Source of the DNA: Azovibrio restrictus DSM 23866 | Lineage (GTDB): Bacteria > Pseudomonadota > Gammaproteobacteria > Burkholderiales > Rhodocyclaceae | DNA: 64,000 nt | Reading direction: 5' to 3' | Assembly: GCF_000429665.1 (NCBI RefSeq) | Contig: NZ_AUCH01000001.1 | Location: forward strand, 310,001 to 374,000 | Shown: positions 1-9,975 of the stretch, in pieces | Layout of the letters: each line of letters opens with the position of its first letter | How positions within the stretch are numbered: the stretch's first letter is position 1 | Program-made: the position numbers and the translations under genes | The notes under the pieces: model-generated | Databases searched by the model: none | The model's input: only the letters and a program-made list of their open reading frames with translations | Told to the model about the DNA's origin: nothing

Positions 1-1077
1 AACGACCCGGTGCGCATCGGCTACCTGCCGATCACTGACGCCTCGCCCCTGCTCGTCGCGCACAGCAGGAAGCTGTTCGAGGCGCAGGGCCTGGAAGTGG
101 AGGCGCCCAGGCTGTTCCGTTCCTGGGCCCAGATCGTCGAGGCCTTCATGGCCGGCCAGGTGAACGTGGTGCATCTGCTCTCCCCCATGACCGTGTGGGC
201 CCGCTACGGCAGCCGCTTCCCGGCCAAGGTGGTGGCCTGGAACCACATGTCCGGCTCGGCGCTGACGGTCGCCCCCGGCATCCGGAACATCAAGGATCTG
301 GGCGGCAAGAAGGTGGCCGTGCCCTTCTGGTACTCGATCCACAACGTGGTGCTGCAGCACCTGCTGCGGGAGAACGGCCTGACCGTCGTCACCAAGCCGG
401 CCGAGAGCCTGAAAGCCAACGAGGTGGCCCTGTCCATCATGGCTCCGGCCGACATGGGCCCGGCACTCGCCAACGGCGCCATCGCCGGCTTCATCGTCGC
501 CGAACCCTTCAACGCTGCCGCCGAAACCAATGGCATCGGCCGCATCCTGCGCTTCACCGGCGATGTCTGGCGCGAGCATGCCTGCTGCGTCGTGAGCATG
601 CACGAACGGGACCTGAAGGACCGCCCGGAATGGTCCCAGAAGGTGGTCAACGCCATCGTGAATGCCCAGCACTGGCTCAGGGAGAACCGCCAGGAAGGGG
701 CCCAGCTGCTTTCCCGGGACGGGCCGGGAAAATACACCCCGTTCCCCTCCGCCGTGCTGGAACGGGTGCTGGTGCCCAACGCCGAACGCCAGCAGCAGTA
801 CGTCCGGGAAGGCGCGATCCGCCACCCGGAATGGAAGGACGAGCGCATCGAGTACCAGCCTTATCCCTTCCCCTCCTACACGGAGCAGCTGGTGCAGCTG
901 CTCAAGACGACGCAGGTGGAAGGCAACAACAGCTTCCTGGCCAGCCTGGACCCGGCCTTCGTGGCCCGGGATCTGGTGGATGAGCGCTACGTGAAGAAAT
1001 CCATCGCCGCCCTGGGGGGACTGAAAGCCTTCGGCCTGCCGGAAAAATACACCCGCTCGGAAACCCTGGCCGCCTGA
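1..1077 (+). CDS. ABC transporter substrate-binding protein, NrtA/SsuA-like (5' partial)
   Basis: Periplasmic binding protein of the nitrate/sulfonate/taurine class (NMT1/THI5-like fold). The frame is open from base 1 and enters at once the family's first strand (VRIGYLPITDASPL), so the signal peptide and true start lie outside the window; the GTG at 10 is only the first possible internal start. Family features are the paired lobes, with VNVVHLLSPMTVW near residue 50 and IAGFIVAEPFNAAA near residue 160. A permease follows one base after the stop. No ATPase gene is visible and it probably lies upstream. The ligand is not fixed by sequence: sulfonate is favoured by the downstream sulfur genes, but nitrate, cyanate or bicarbonate binders look similar. 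Confidence 0.85.
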   Translation, partial: NDPVRIGYLPITDASPLLVAHSRKLFEAQGLEVEAPRLFRSWAQIVEAFMAGQVNVVHLLSPMTVWARYGSRFPAKVVAWNHMSGSALTVAPGIRNIKDLGGKKVAVPFWYSIHNVVLQHLLRENGLTVVTKPAESLKANEVALSIMAPADMGPALANGAIAGFIVAEPFNAAAETNGIGRILRFTGDVWREHACCVVSMHERDLKDRPEWSQKVVNAIVNAQHWLRENRQEGAQLLSRDGPGKYTPFPSAVLERVLVPNAERQQQYVREGAIRHPEWKDERIEYQPYPFPSYTEQLVQLLKTTQVEGNNSFLASLDPAFVARDLVDERYVKKSIAALGGLKAFGLPEKYTRSETLAA

Positions 1078-1078
1078 G

Positions 1079-1858
1079 ATGAACGCCCCGCAAACCCCGC
1101 CCCCCTGCCGGCTCTGCAACGGCTTCCTCTGGCCCTTGGCCGGTCTGGCGCTGCTGCTCGCCCTGTGGTGGCTGGCCGTGCATGGTCTCGGACGCGATTC
1201 GCTGATGGCCGCCCGCTTTGCACCGGAAACCACAGCGCAGGCGGCACTTGCTCTCGCCGCCGGTGGCGAGATCTGGCAACACGCATTCGCCAGCCTGCGG
1301 CGGGTCGCCTACGGTCTGGCCATCGCGCTGGCTGCCGGCATCCCGCTCGGCCTGCTGCTGGGCAGCTGGGCCGCCTTTGAGCGGGCCAGTTCCACCGCCT
1401 TCCAGTTCCTGCGCATGATCTCGCCCCTGTCCTGGATGCCCATCGCCGTCATGGCCCTGGGAGTCGGCGAGGCGCCGGTGGTGTTCCTGCTCGCTTTCGC
1501 CGCCGTCTGGCCCATCGTCCTCAACGTGGCGGCCGGCATCCGCGCCATCGATCCGCTCTGGCTGACCCTGGCCGACAGCCTCGGGGCCAGTCGCCGCGAG
1601 CAGCTCTGGCACATCACCGTGCCGGCCATTGCCAGCCACCTGCTCACCGGCGTGCGTCTGGCCATCGGCCTGATCTGGGTGGTGCTGGTGCCGGCCGAAA
1701 TGCTCGGCGTCAATGCCGGCCTCGGCTATTTCATCCTCGACACCCGCGACCGCATGGCCTACGGGGAGCTGATGGCCGGCGTGCTGTTCATCGGCCTGCT
1801 CGGTTTCCTGCTCGACTGGCTGGCCCGCCTCGCCCACCGCCGCTGGAGCGGCGACTGA
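1079..1858 (+). CDS. ABC transporter permease, SsuC/TauC-like
   Basis: Inner-membrane permease of 259 aa for the binding protein just upstream (start one base after its stop). It shows about six hydrophobic segments and the cytoplasmic EAA loop (ADSLGASRREQLWHITVPA, near residues 160-180) that contacts the ATPase. Length is typical for the BPD_transp_1 family members of sulfonate, taurine and nitrate importers. The N-terminus is short and carries a CRLC pair. Co-transcription with both neighbours is likely. Substrate is inferred only from context (sulfonate-type sulfur source). Confidence 0.88.
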   Translation: MNAPQTPPPCRLCNGFLWPLAGLALLLALWWLAVHGLGRDSLMAARFAPETTAQAALALAAGGEIWQHAFASLRRVAYGLAIALAAGIPLGLLLGSWAAFERASSTAFQFLRMISPLSWMPIAVMALGVGEAPVVFLLAFAAVWPIVLNVAAGIRAIDPLWLTLADSLGASRREQLWHITVPAIASHLLTGVRLAIGLIWVVLVPAEMLGVNAGLGYFILDTRDRMAYGELMAGVLFIGLLGFLLDWLARLAHRRWSGD

Positions 1859-1879
1859 TTTCCTTTCTGGAGAAAACCC

Positions 1880-2998
1880 ATGACCACCGTCACTTCCCCG
1901 CCCTCCGATCTGGGCAGCCTGATCGCCCAGACCCTGGCGCCCCGGGTCCATGCCATAGACCTGGAGGGTGAATACCCGGAATCCTTCCTGCGCGCCGTAG
2001 GCCAGCTCGGAGGCTTTGCCGGCGTCGTGGCCCCGGCCTTCGGCGGTAGCGGCAAGGGCCTCGCGGACACCATCGCCACCATGGCCCAGATCGGGGAAAC
2101 CTGTCTGTCTACGGCCTTCACCCACTGGTGCCAGACCGCCTGCGCCCGCTACATCCAGCTTTCCGACAACGCCAGCGCCAAGTCCCGCTGGCTGCCGCGC
2201 CTGGCCAAGGGCACCCAGCTGGGAGGCACCGGCCTGTCCAACACCTGCAAGTCCAATTGCGAGATCGAGCGCTTCCTGCTCACCGCCCGGCGGGTCCAGG
2301 GCGGTTACGAAATCAATGGCACCCTGCCCTGGGTTTCCAACCTGGGAGAGGCGCACATCTTCGTCACCGGCTGCCCGGTGGATGGGGACGGCCGCCTGGT
2401 GTTCTTCGTCACCCGCTGCAACCAGGACGGCTTCCGGCTGGTGGAATCGGCCCACTTCACCGCCCTGGAGGGCACCCGCACCCTGGCTTGCCAGTTCCGC
2501 CAGGTGTTCATTCCCGATGGCGAGGTGCTGGCACACCCGGATGCCGCGGCCGCCTACCTGGCCCGTATCCAGCCCGGCATGTTCCTCTCCCAGCTGGGCA
2601 TGGGCATAGGCCTGATCCGCGATTGCGTGCGCCTGGTGGAGCGGGCTGGCCGGACCCACGCCCACGTCAATGCCTTCGAGCGGGACCAGGCCGACGAGCT
2701 GGCTGCCGCCCTGGCCGCTGCCGAACAGGAAGTCTTCCGCCTCGCGGCCCGGCTCGATGGGGACCCCTCGCCCGAAGAACTGCCGGAGCTGCTCACCGAG
2801 GTACTGCGCATCCGTCTGGCGGGCGGCGAATTGGCCCTGCGGGCCGCCAACGCCGCCATGCTGCACCAGGGGGCCCGTGGCTACCTGCGTACCGCCACGG
2901 CCCAGCGCCGGCTGCGGGAAGCCTATTTCATCGCCATCGTGACCCCCTCCCTGAAGCATTTGCGCCGGGAAATCGCCCGACGGGAAGGCCCGGCCTGA
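1880..2998 (+). CDS. Acyl-CoA dehydrogenase-family flavoprotein
   Basis: A 372-aa protein of the acyl-CoA dehydrogenase fold: N-terminal helical domain (residues ~1-110), central beta domain with the flavin-contact stretch GGTGLSN (about residue 115) and WVSNLGEAHIF, then the C-terminal four-helix domain. It is clearly diverged from fatty-acid beta-oxidation enzymes. Members of this fold beside sulfonate ABC transporters include DszC/SfnB-type flavin-dependent enzymes active on organosulfur compounds, so a role in sulfur scavenging is plausible. An RBS (TGGAG) sits 8 bases before the ATG, 21 bases after the permease. A strong hairpin terminator follows. Confidence 0.75.
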   Translation: MTTVTSPPSDLGSLIAQTLAPRVHAIDLEGEYPESFLRAVGQLGGFAGVVAPAFGGSGKGLADTIATMAQIGETCLSTAFTHWCQTACARYIQLSDNASAKSRWLPRLAKGTQLGGTGLSNTCKSNCEIERFLLTARRVQGGYEINGTLPWVSNLGEAHIFVTGCPVDGDGRLVFFVTRCNQDGFRLVESAHFTALEGTRTLACQFRQVFIPDGEVLAHPDAAAAYLARIQPGMFLSQLGMGIGLIRDCVRLVERAGRTHAHVNAFERDQADELAAALAAAEQEVFRLAARLDGDPSPEELPELLTEVLRIRLAGGELALRAANAAMLHQGARGYLRTATAQRRLREAYFIAIVTPSLKHLRREIARREGPA

Positions 2999-3040
2999 TT
3001 CCTGGATAAGCAAAGAGGAAATCCGTATTTCAGTCGCCCG

Positions 3041-3066
3041 CCCGGATTCAGGAGAATCCGGGTTTT
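3041..3066 (+). terminator. Rho-independent terminator after the ABC/flavoprotein genes
   Basis: A perfect 9-bp stem (CCCGGATTC / GAATCCGGG) with a 4-base loop is followed by TTTT. It ends the putative sulfonate operon and separates it from the CoA-binding protein gene. Confidence 0.8.
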
Positions 3067-3086
3067 CCCTGTTCCGGCCCTTTTCC

Positions 3087-3557
3087 ATGAGTGACATTCA
3101 GACCCTGCGGCACATCCTCGGCGAAACCCGCAGCCTGGCCATGGTCGGCCTGTCCGCCGACTGGTTCCGCCCCTCCAATTTCGCCGCCAAGTACATGCAG
3201 GCCCACGGCTACCGGGTGATTCCCGTCAATCCCCGCTACGAGGAAATCCTCGGCGAAAAGTGCTACCCGGATCTGGCCTCGATCCCGGAAAAGGTCGATA
3301 TGGTGGATGTGTTCCGCCGTCCGGAACAGTGCCCGGACATTGCCCGGCAGGCCGTGGCCATCGGCGCCCGCTTCCTCTGGCTGCAGATCGGGGTGGTCAG
3401 CGAGGCGGCCCGGCAGATCGCCGCCGACGCCGGGCTGGAGGTGGTCATGGACCGCTGCGTCAAGATCGAGTACGCCCGCCTGTTCGGCGGCCTGCACTGG
3501 TTCGGCGTCAATACCCGCCTGATTTCCGCCCGCCGGCCCCTGTCAGCCATCCACTAG
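3087..3557 (+). CDS. CoA-binding domain protein (YccU-like)
   Basis: A 156-aa single-domain Rossmann protein of the CoA-binding family related to the N-terminus of succinyl-CoA synthetase alpha. The nucleotide-binding stretch (SLAMVGLSADWFRPS, residues 14-28), VIPVNPRY and the conserved CVKIEYARL near the C-terminus fit the family, whose members are normally 140-160 aa. The biological role of the family is unknown. The gene ends 10 bases before metY, and the same pairing of a YccU-like gene with an O-acetylhomoserine sulfhydrylase suggests co-expression. Confidence 0.85.
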   Translation: MSDIQTLRHILGETRSLAMVGLSADWFRPSNFAAKYMQAHGYRVIPVNPRYEEILGEKCYPDLASIPEKVDMVDVFRRPEQCPDIARQAVAIGARFLWLQIGVVSEAARQIAADAGLEVVMDRCVKIEYARLFGGLHWFGVNTRLISARRPLSAIH

Positions 3558-3567
3558 AGGCTTTCCC

Positions 3568-4842
3568 ATGAGCGACCGTCAATTCGGCTTCGATACCCTT
3601 TGCCTGCATGCGGGCCAGATTCCCGACACGGATACCGGCAGCCGGGCCGTGCCCATCCATCAGACCAGTTCCTATGTCTTCGACAGCCCGGAGCACGCCG
3701 CCAGCCTGTTCAACTTGCAGACCTTCGGCAATGTCTATTCCCGGCTTTCCAACCCCACGGTGGCGGTTCTGGAGGAACGGGTGGCCGCCCTGGAAGGTGG
3801 TCGGGCCGCCGTGGCCACGGCTTCCGGCATGGCCGCCCAGATGATCGCCCTGCTCAATATCTGCGAGGCGGGAGACGAGATCGTCGCCTCCCGGGCCCTG
3901 TACGGCGGCACCTACACCCAACTGGACGTGAATTTCCGCAAGCTGGGCATCAAGACCCGCTTTGTCGATCCCCGGGACCCGGAAAACTTCGCCTGCGCCA
4001 TCACCCCCAGGACCAAGGCCGTGTTCGCCGAAGTCCAGGGCAATCCCAGCCTGGATATCCTGGATATCGAAGCCGTGGCCAGGATCGCCAACGGCGCCGG
4101 GGTTCCCCTGTTCATCGACAACACCTTTGCCAGCCCCTGGCTCTGCCGCCCCCTGGAATGGGGCGCTGCCGTAGTCGTGCACTCGGCCACCAAGTTCCTG
4201 GGAGGCCACGGCACCACCCTGGGCGGCATCATCGTCGAGTCGGGCAATTTCCCCTGGGACAACGGCCGCTTCCCCACCATGACCGAGCCCAGCCAGGGTT
4301 ACCATGGGGTACGTTTCTACGAAACTTTCGGGGATTTCGGCTTCACCATGAAATGCCGCATGGAAGGCATGCGCACCTTCGGCCCGGCCCTCGCCCCTTT
4401 CAGTGCCTTCCTGCTGCTCCAGGGGGTGGAGACCCTGCCCCTGCGCATGGAGCGCCATTGCAGCAATGCCCTGGCCGTGGCGCGCTTCCTGAAGGATCAC
4501 CCTCGGGTTTCCTGGGTCAATTACCCAGGTCTGGAGGATCATCCCCAACATCACCTGGCCAGGAAATATCTGCCCAAGGGAGCCGGGGCCGTGCTCACCT
4601 TCGGCGTCAAGGGCGGAGCCGAGGCCGGCCAACGTTTCATTGAACAGGTCCAGTTCCTCTCCCACCTCGCCAACATCGGCGACGCCAAGACCCTGGTGAT
4701 CCACCCGGCATCCACCACCCATCGCCAGCTGAGCGAGGCAGAACAGATTGCCGCCGGGGTTCCCCCCGACCTGATCCGGCTGTCCGTGGGCCTGGAAAGC
4801 CTGGAAGACATCCTCTGGGATATCGGGCAGGCTCTGGGCTGA
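3568..4842 (+). CDS. metY: O-acetylhomoserine sulfhydrylase (MetY)
   Basis: PLP-dependent Cys/Met metabolism enzyme, 424 aa, the usual MetY length (cystathionine synthases are shorter). It makes homocysteine from O-acetylhomoserine and sulfide in the cytoplasm. The PLP lysine is K209 in VVHSATKFLGGHG. Other family marks are SRLSNPTVAVLEERVAALEGG near residue 60, GNPSLDILD, and the C-terminal SVGLESLEDILWD. The GAGG RBS is 8 bases before the ATG. Position after a sulfonate-type importer and flavoprotein supports a local sulfur-assimilation unit. Some homologues use methanethiol instead of sulfide. Confidence 0.93.
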   Translation: MSDRQFGFDTLCLHAGQIPDTDTGSRAVPIHQTSSYVFDSPEHAASLFNLQTFGNVYSRLSNPTVAVLEERVAALEGGRAAVATASGMAAQMIALLNICEAGDEIVASRALYGGTYTQLDVNFRKLGIKTRFVDPRDPENFACAITPRTKAVFAEVQGNPSLDILDIEAVARIANGAGVPLFIDNTFASPWLCRPLEWGAAVVVHSATKFLGGHGTTLGGIIVESGNFPWDNGRFPTMTEPSQGYHGVRFYETFGDFGFTMKCRMEGMRTFGPALAPFSAFLLLQGVETLPLRMERHCSNALAVARFLKDHPRVSWVNYPGLEDHPQHHLARKYLPKGAGAVLTFGVKGGAEAGQRFIEQVQFLSHLANIGDAKTLVIHPASTTHRQLSEAEQIAAGVPPDLIRLSVGLESLEDILWDIGQALG

Positions 4843-4923
4843 AACTGCCGGCCCCTCCGACTTGATATTCCGGAGGAATCAACGCAGGATGCCGTTTTCC
4901 CCACGGCGCCAGAGAGTAAGCCC

Positions 4924-5895
4924 ATGGACAATCCGCGCTCCACCCTGCTGGGCTGGACCGAGCAAGGCCACCTGGCGCCAGAGGCCCTGTACCCGGCCAT
5001 GGTCGCCAGCGGCGCCCTGCCCTCCCGTCCCGCCTGGCAACGCAGCATCGACCGGCTGCTGCTCTGGGCCGGAACCCTGTTCCTGGCGGCCAGCCTGGTG
5101 TTCTTCCTGGCCTACAACTGGCAGGACCTGGGGCACTACGCCAAGTTTGCCCTGGCCGAAGGCGCCGTGTTGCTGGCCCTGGCCGGCGTCTGGCACCAGG
5201 GCCTGGAACGCCCGGGCGGCAAGGCGGCCCTGCTGGGCGCCAGCCTGGCCCTGGGTGCCCTCCTGGCCCTGGTGGGACAGACCTACCAGACCGGGGCCGA
5301 TACCTACGAACTGTTCGCCAGCTGGGCCCTGATGCTGCTGCCCTGGGTGCTGCTGGGCCGCTGTGCCCCCCTGTGGCTGCTCTGGCTGCTGCTGGTCAAC
5401 CTGGCCATCGTCCTGTATTTCCAGCTGTTTCCCGGCCGTTTCCTGGGCCGTCTGCTGGGCGCCGAGCAACAGCTCTGGCTGCTCTTTGCCTGGAACACCC
5501 TGGCCCAACTCCTCTGGGAGCTGGCCGCCCGGCATGGCATTACCTGGCTGCAGCCCCGCTGGGGAGCCCGCCTGCTGGCCTGTGCCGGCGGCGCCATGAT
5601 CACGGCCCTGGCCGTGCTGCAAGTGACCGACTGGCATGGGAGCAGTGTCCTGGCCCTGCCCGTCTGGCTGCTCTGGCTGGCCGCCTGCGGCTGGATCTAC
5701 CGGCGCAGGCAGAAGGACCTGTTCATGCTGGCCGGAGGCGCCCTGTCCCTGATCCTGGTAGTCAGCAGCTTCTTTGTCGACTGGCTCTCCTTCCGCCACG
5801 GGAGCGGCTTCCTGCTGGTGGGCCTGCTGGTGATCGGCCTCTCCGCCGCCGCCGGCTGGTGGTTGAAACGGGTGGCGGCGGAGGAAGCTCCATGA
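4924..5895 (+). CDS. DUF2157 membrane protein
   Basis: A 323-aa polytopic inner-membrane protein. A soluble N-terminus of about 50 residues (W-rich, LLGWTEQGHLAPEALY) precedes roughly nine hydrophobic segments. The N-terminal region and the first helices (LWAGTLFLAASLVFFLAYNW) match the DUF2157 family. Function is unknown. It is the first gene of a three-gene unit; its stop overlaps the start of the DUF4401 gene (ATGA), so the two are translationally coupled. This DUF2157-DUF4401-GDYXXLXY arrangement recurs in many proteobacteria. Confidence 0.85.
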   Translation: MDNPRSTLLGWTEQGHLAPEALYPAMVASGALPSRPAWQRSIDRLLLWAGTLFLAASLVFFLAYNWQDLGHYAKFALAEGAVLLALAGVWHQGLERPGGKAALLGASLALGALLALVGQTYQTGADTYELFASWALMLLPWVLLGRCAPLWLLWLLLVNLAIVLYFQLFPGRFLGRLLGAEQQLWLLFAWNTLAQLLWELAARHGITWLQPRWGARLLACAGGAMITALAVLQVTDWHGSSVLALPVWLLWLAACGWIYRRRQKDLFMLAGGALSLILVVSSFFVDWLSFRHGSGFLLVGLLVIGLSAAAGWWLKRVAAEEAP

Positions 5896-6974
5896 GCACC
5901 ACTGACACCCAGCTCTGGCAGCAACTCCAGGAAGCCGGCCTGGTCCAGGGAGCGGAACCCCCGGCCCGGGAAGACCGGGGCTACTGGTACATCCGCCTGA
6001 TGCAGGGGGTGGGCGGCTGGATCGGCGCCCTGTTCCTGCTGGGTTTTGTCGGCATCACCCTGACTTTCGTCATCCGCTCAGCGCTCTTGTCCGGCCTGGG
6101 TGGCCTGGCCGCCTGCACGGTGGCGGCCCTGCTGTACCGGCACCAGGGCCGGAGCGATTTCTTCTGCCAGTTTGCCCTGGCCCTCAGCCTGGCCGGCCAG
6201 GGCCTGGTCCTGGTGGCCCTCTTCGAACAGCTGGATCATCAGGTGGCCGCCATTGCCCTGAGCATGGCCCTGCTCCAGCTCCTGCTCTTTGCCGGCCTCG
6301 ACAATTTCACCCACCGGGTCTGGTCTGCCGGTGCCGGCAGCATCGCCCTGATAGAGGCATTTCTGGAATGGCGCTGGCAGGCCTACGTACCGGGCCTCCT
6401 GGCCCTGGCCTGCGCCTGGATCTGGCAGCAGGAATTCCGTCTGACCCACCGGGGTGCCCTGCTGCGCGCCGGGGGCTACGGCCTGAGCCTGGTCCTGCTG
6501 CCCAGCGCCCCCCTGCTCTCCTGGCTTACCCATGCCTGGTACTGGCACGGCGCCGAAGCCGCAGGCCCCTGGCCTGGTCACGCCTGGCTCGGCGCCGCCC
6601 TGAGCGGCGCAGCCCTGCTCTGGACGAGCCACTACTTCCTCCAGCGGGAAGGCATTCCCGGCCGTTCCCCTGCCGCGCTGGCCCTGCTCGCCCTGGCTGC
6701 GCTGCTGGCTGGCGCCAATCTGAAAATACCCGGCCTGGCCCTGGCCCTGATGATCCTGCTGCTGGGCTTTGGCCAGGGCAATCGCCTCCTGGCCGGCCTG
6801 GGCGTGGCGGCCCTGCTGGGGGGACTGGCTTTTTATTACTACACCCTGGAAGCCAGCCTGCTGGAAAAATCCGCCTACATGGCGGCTACCGGCCTGGCAT
6901 TGCTGCTCGGGCGCCTGGCCGCCCGGCGGCTGGCCGGGCTGGCGGCAACGGACGAGGAGCCTGGACATGGGTAA
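5892..6974 (+). CDS. DUF4401 membrane protein
   Basis: A 360-aa polytopic membrane protein of the DUF4401 family, with a soluble head of about 45 residues and about ten hydrophobic segments rich in Leu/Ala. I chose the ATG at 5892 because it forms an ATGA overlap with the preceding stop; the frame is open much further upstream, but that part only shadows the DUF2157 gene. The stop overlaps the start of the next gene by 8 bases. Function is unknown; the triplet probably forms one membrane complex. Confidence 0.83.
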   Translation: MSTTDTQLWQQLQEAGLVQGAEPPAREDRGYWYIRLMQGVGGWIGALFLLGFVGITLTFVIRSALLSGLGGLAACTVAALLYRHQGRSDFFCQFALALSLAGQGLVLVALFEQLDHQVAAIALSMALLQLLLFAGLDNFTHRVWSAGAGSIALIEAFLEWRWQAYVPGLLALACAWIWQQEFRLTHRGALLRAGGYGLSLVLLPSAPLLSWLTHAWYWHGAEAAGPWPGHAWLGAALSGAALLWTSHYFLQREGIPGRSPAALALLALAALLAGANLKIPGLALALMILLLGFGQGNRLLAGLGVAALLGGLAFYYYTLEASLLEKSAYMAATGLALLLGRLAARRLAGLAATDEEPGHG

Positions 6975-7461
6975 ATGGCTGGTGCTGGCCGTGGGGATTG
7001 CCCTGCTGGGCCTGATCAACTACACGATCCACAGCCGGGAAACCCTGCGCCAGGAAGGACGTATCGTGCTCCTGGAACTGGCGCCGGTGGACCCGCGCTC
7101 CCTGATGCAGGGAGATTACGTGGCCCTGCGTTTCCAGGTGGCCGAGGCCCTGGGGCGGGATGCCGATGATACCGAGCAGCCTGACGGCCTGCTGGTGCTG
7201 CAGCTGGACGAACAGCAGCTGGGGCGTTTCCTGCGCCTGGACGACGGCCGCCCCCTGGCCCGGGATGAAGTGCGTCTGCGCTATCGGGTCCGGGCGGGTC
7301 AGGTCAAACTGGCCACCAACGCCTTCTTCTTTCAGGAAGGCCAGGGCCGGCACTACGAACAGGCCCGCTATGGGGAATTCCGCGTGGCCGGCGATGGGGA
7401 TGCGCTGCTCACCGGCCTCAGGGGCGCCGATTTCAGCCCTCTGGGTGCCCCGAGTCAGTAA
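6967..7461 (+). CDS. GDYXXLXY domain protein
   Basis: A 164-aa protein with one N-terminal membrane helix (WLVLAVGIALLGLINYTI) and an exported C-terminal domain. The family motif appears as QGDYVALRFQV near residue 45, giving GDYxxLxF with Phe in place of the last Tyr. The start (ATG at 6967) lies inside the end of the DUF4401 gene, consistent with coupled translation. It is the usual third gene of the DUF2157/DUF4401 unit. Function is unknown; the single anchor plus exported domain suggests a periplasmic partner of the two polytopic proteins. Confidence 0.82.
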   Translation: MGKWLVLAVGIALLGLINYTIHSRETLRQEGRIVLLELAPVDPRSLMQGDYVALRFQVAEALGRDADDTEQPDGLLVLQLDEQQLGRFLRLDDGRPLARDEVRLRYRVRAGQVKLATNAFFFQEGQGRHYEQARYGEFRVAGDGDALLTGLRGADFSPLGAPSQ

Positions 7462-7468
7462 CTGCGGG

Positions 7469-7653
7469 TCAGTAATAGACCTTGCAGAAGCCGGCCCCAT
7501 ACATGGGTTCGGCCACGCTGCCCAGCCAGGTGAAGAAAGCGCTGAGCAATAGCAAAAAAAAGGCCCAACGGACCGTTTTTCTATTTTCCTTCACCCAGGC
7601 ACAGAGCCGCTCGCACAGGGGCGAGCGGCAATCCCGGCAAGGGTTGGCGAGCA

Positions 7654-7654
<1 letters not shown>
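7469..7654 (-). CDS. Small Cys-rich membrane protein coupled to typA
   Basis: A 61-aa protein with a Cys-rich N-terminus (CRDCRSPLCERLC, four cysteines within residues 6-18), a basic stretch, one strong membrane helix (WAFFLLLLSAFFTWLG) and a short tail with a further Cys. The ATG overlaps the typA stop as TGATG, a classic stop-start coupling arrangement, which is the main evidence that it is real. The N-in topology predicted from the positive residues would put the Cys cluster in the cytoplasm, where it could bind metal. I do not recognise the family. Confidence 0.6.
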
Positions 7655-9498
<1,844 letters not shown>

Positions 9499-9585
9499 GG
9501 ATAAGGAAGCCGAAAATTCAAGAGCCAGGATTCTAACAAAATCCGGGCCTTATCTGCTGCGTTGCAGCAACTAATTGTTGCGGAT

Positions 9586-9975
9586 TCAGTCCGCTTTGTT
9601 GCGCATGAAGTCGGCAGTATTGAAAAAGTTCTCCAGCAATTTCTTGCGCAGCCCTTCTTCTATGCCCACATCCTCCATGGCCAGAACCATGCAGGCCACC
9701 CACTGGTCCCGCTCCGAAGTGCCGATGGCAAAGGACATGTGCCGGGCCCGCAGGCGGGGATGACCGTACTGCTCCACGAACAGGTCGGGGCCACCAAACC
9801 AGCCGGAAAGGAACATGAACAGCTTGTCCCGGGAGCCCTGCAAGCTCTCGGGATGCATGGCGCGAATTCCCGCAAACTGGGGCACCGTATCCATCAGTTC
9901 ATAAAACCGGTCGGCCAGCCGTCCCAGGACCACTTCCCCACCAACGGCCTCATAGGGTGTCAGTTCTTTCTTCAT
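9586..9975 (-). CDS. Group II truncated haemoglobin
   Basis: A 129-aa single-domain globin of the trHb2 (GlbO-like) class. Key elements are the YEAVGGEVVLGRLADRFYELM start of helices A-B (Tyr at B10), the proximal-His region HPRLRARHMSF, the G8-region Trp in RDQWVACM, and a C-terminal helix. I chose the ATG at 9975; a longer in-frame reading adds only 21 low-complexity residues. trHb2 proteins bind O2 and are linked to NO or peroxide chemistry. The gene is divergent from the EAL protein gene and 87 bases upstream of typA. Confidence 0.9.
   Translation of the reverse strand: MKKELTPYEAVGGEVVLGRLADRFYELMDTVPQFAGIRAMHPESLQGSRDKLFMFLSGWFGGPDLFVEQYGHPRLRARHMSFAIGTSERDQWVACMVLAMEDVGIEEGLRKKLLENFFNTADFMRNKAD

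Noticed and set aside
902..3097. A 731-codon antisense frame over the permease and flavoprotein genes
   Set aside because: Low-complexity translation with no domain; the plus-strand genes explain the coding signal.
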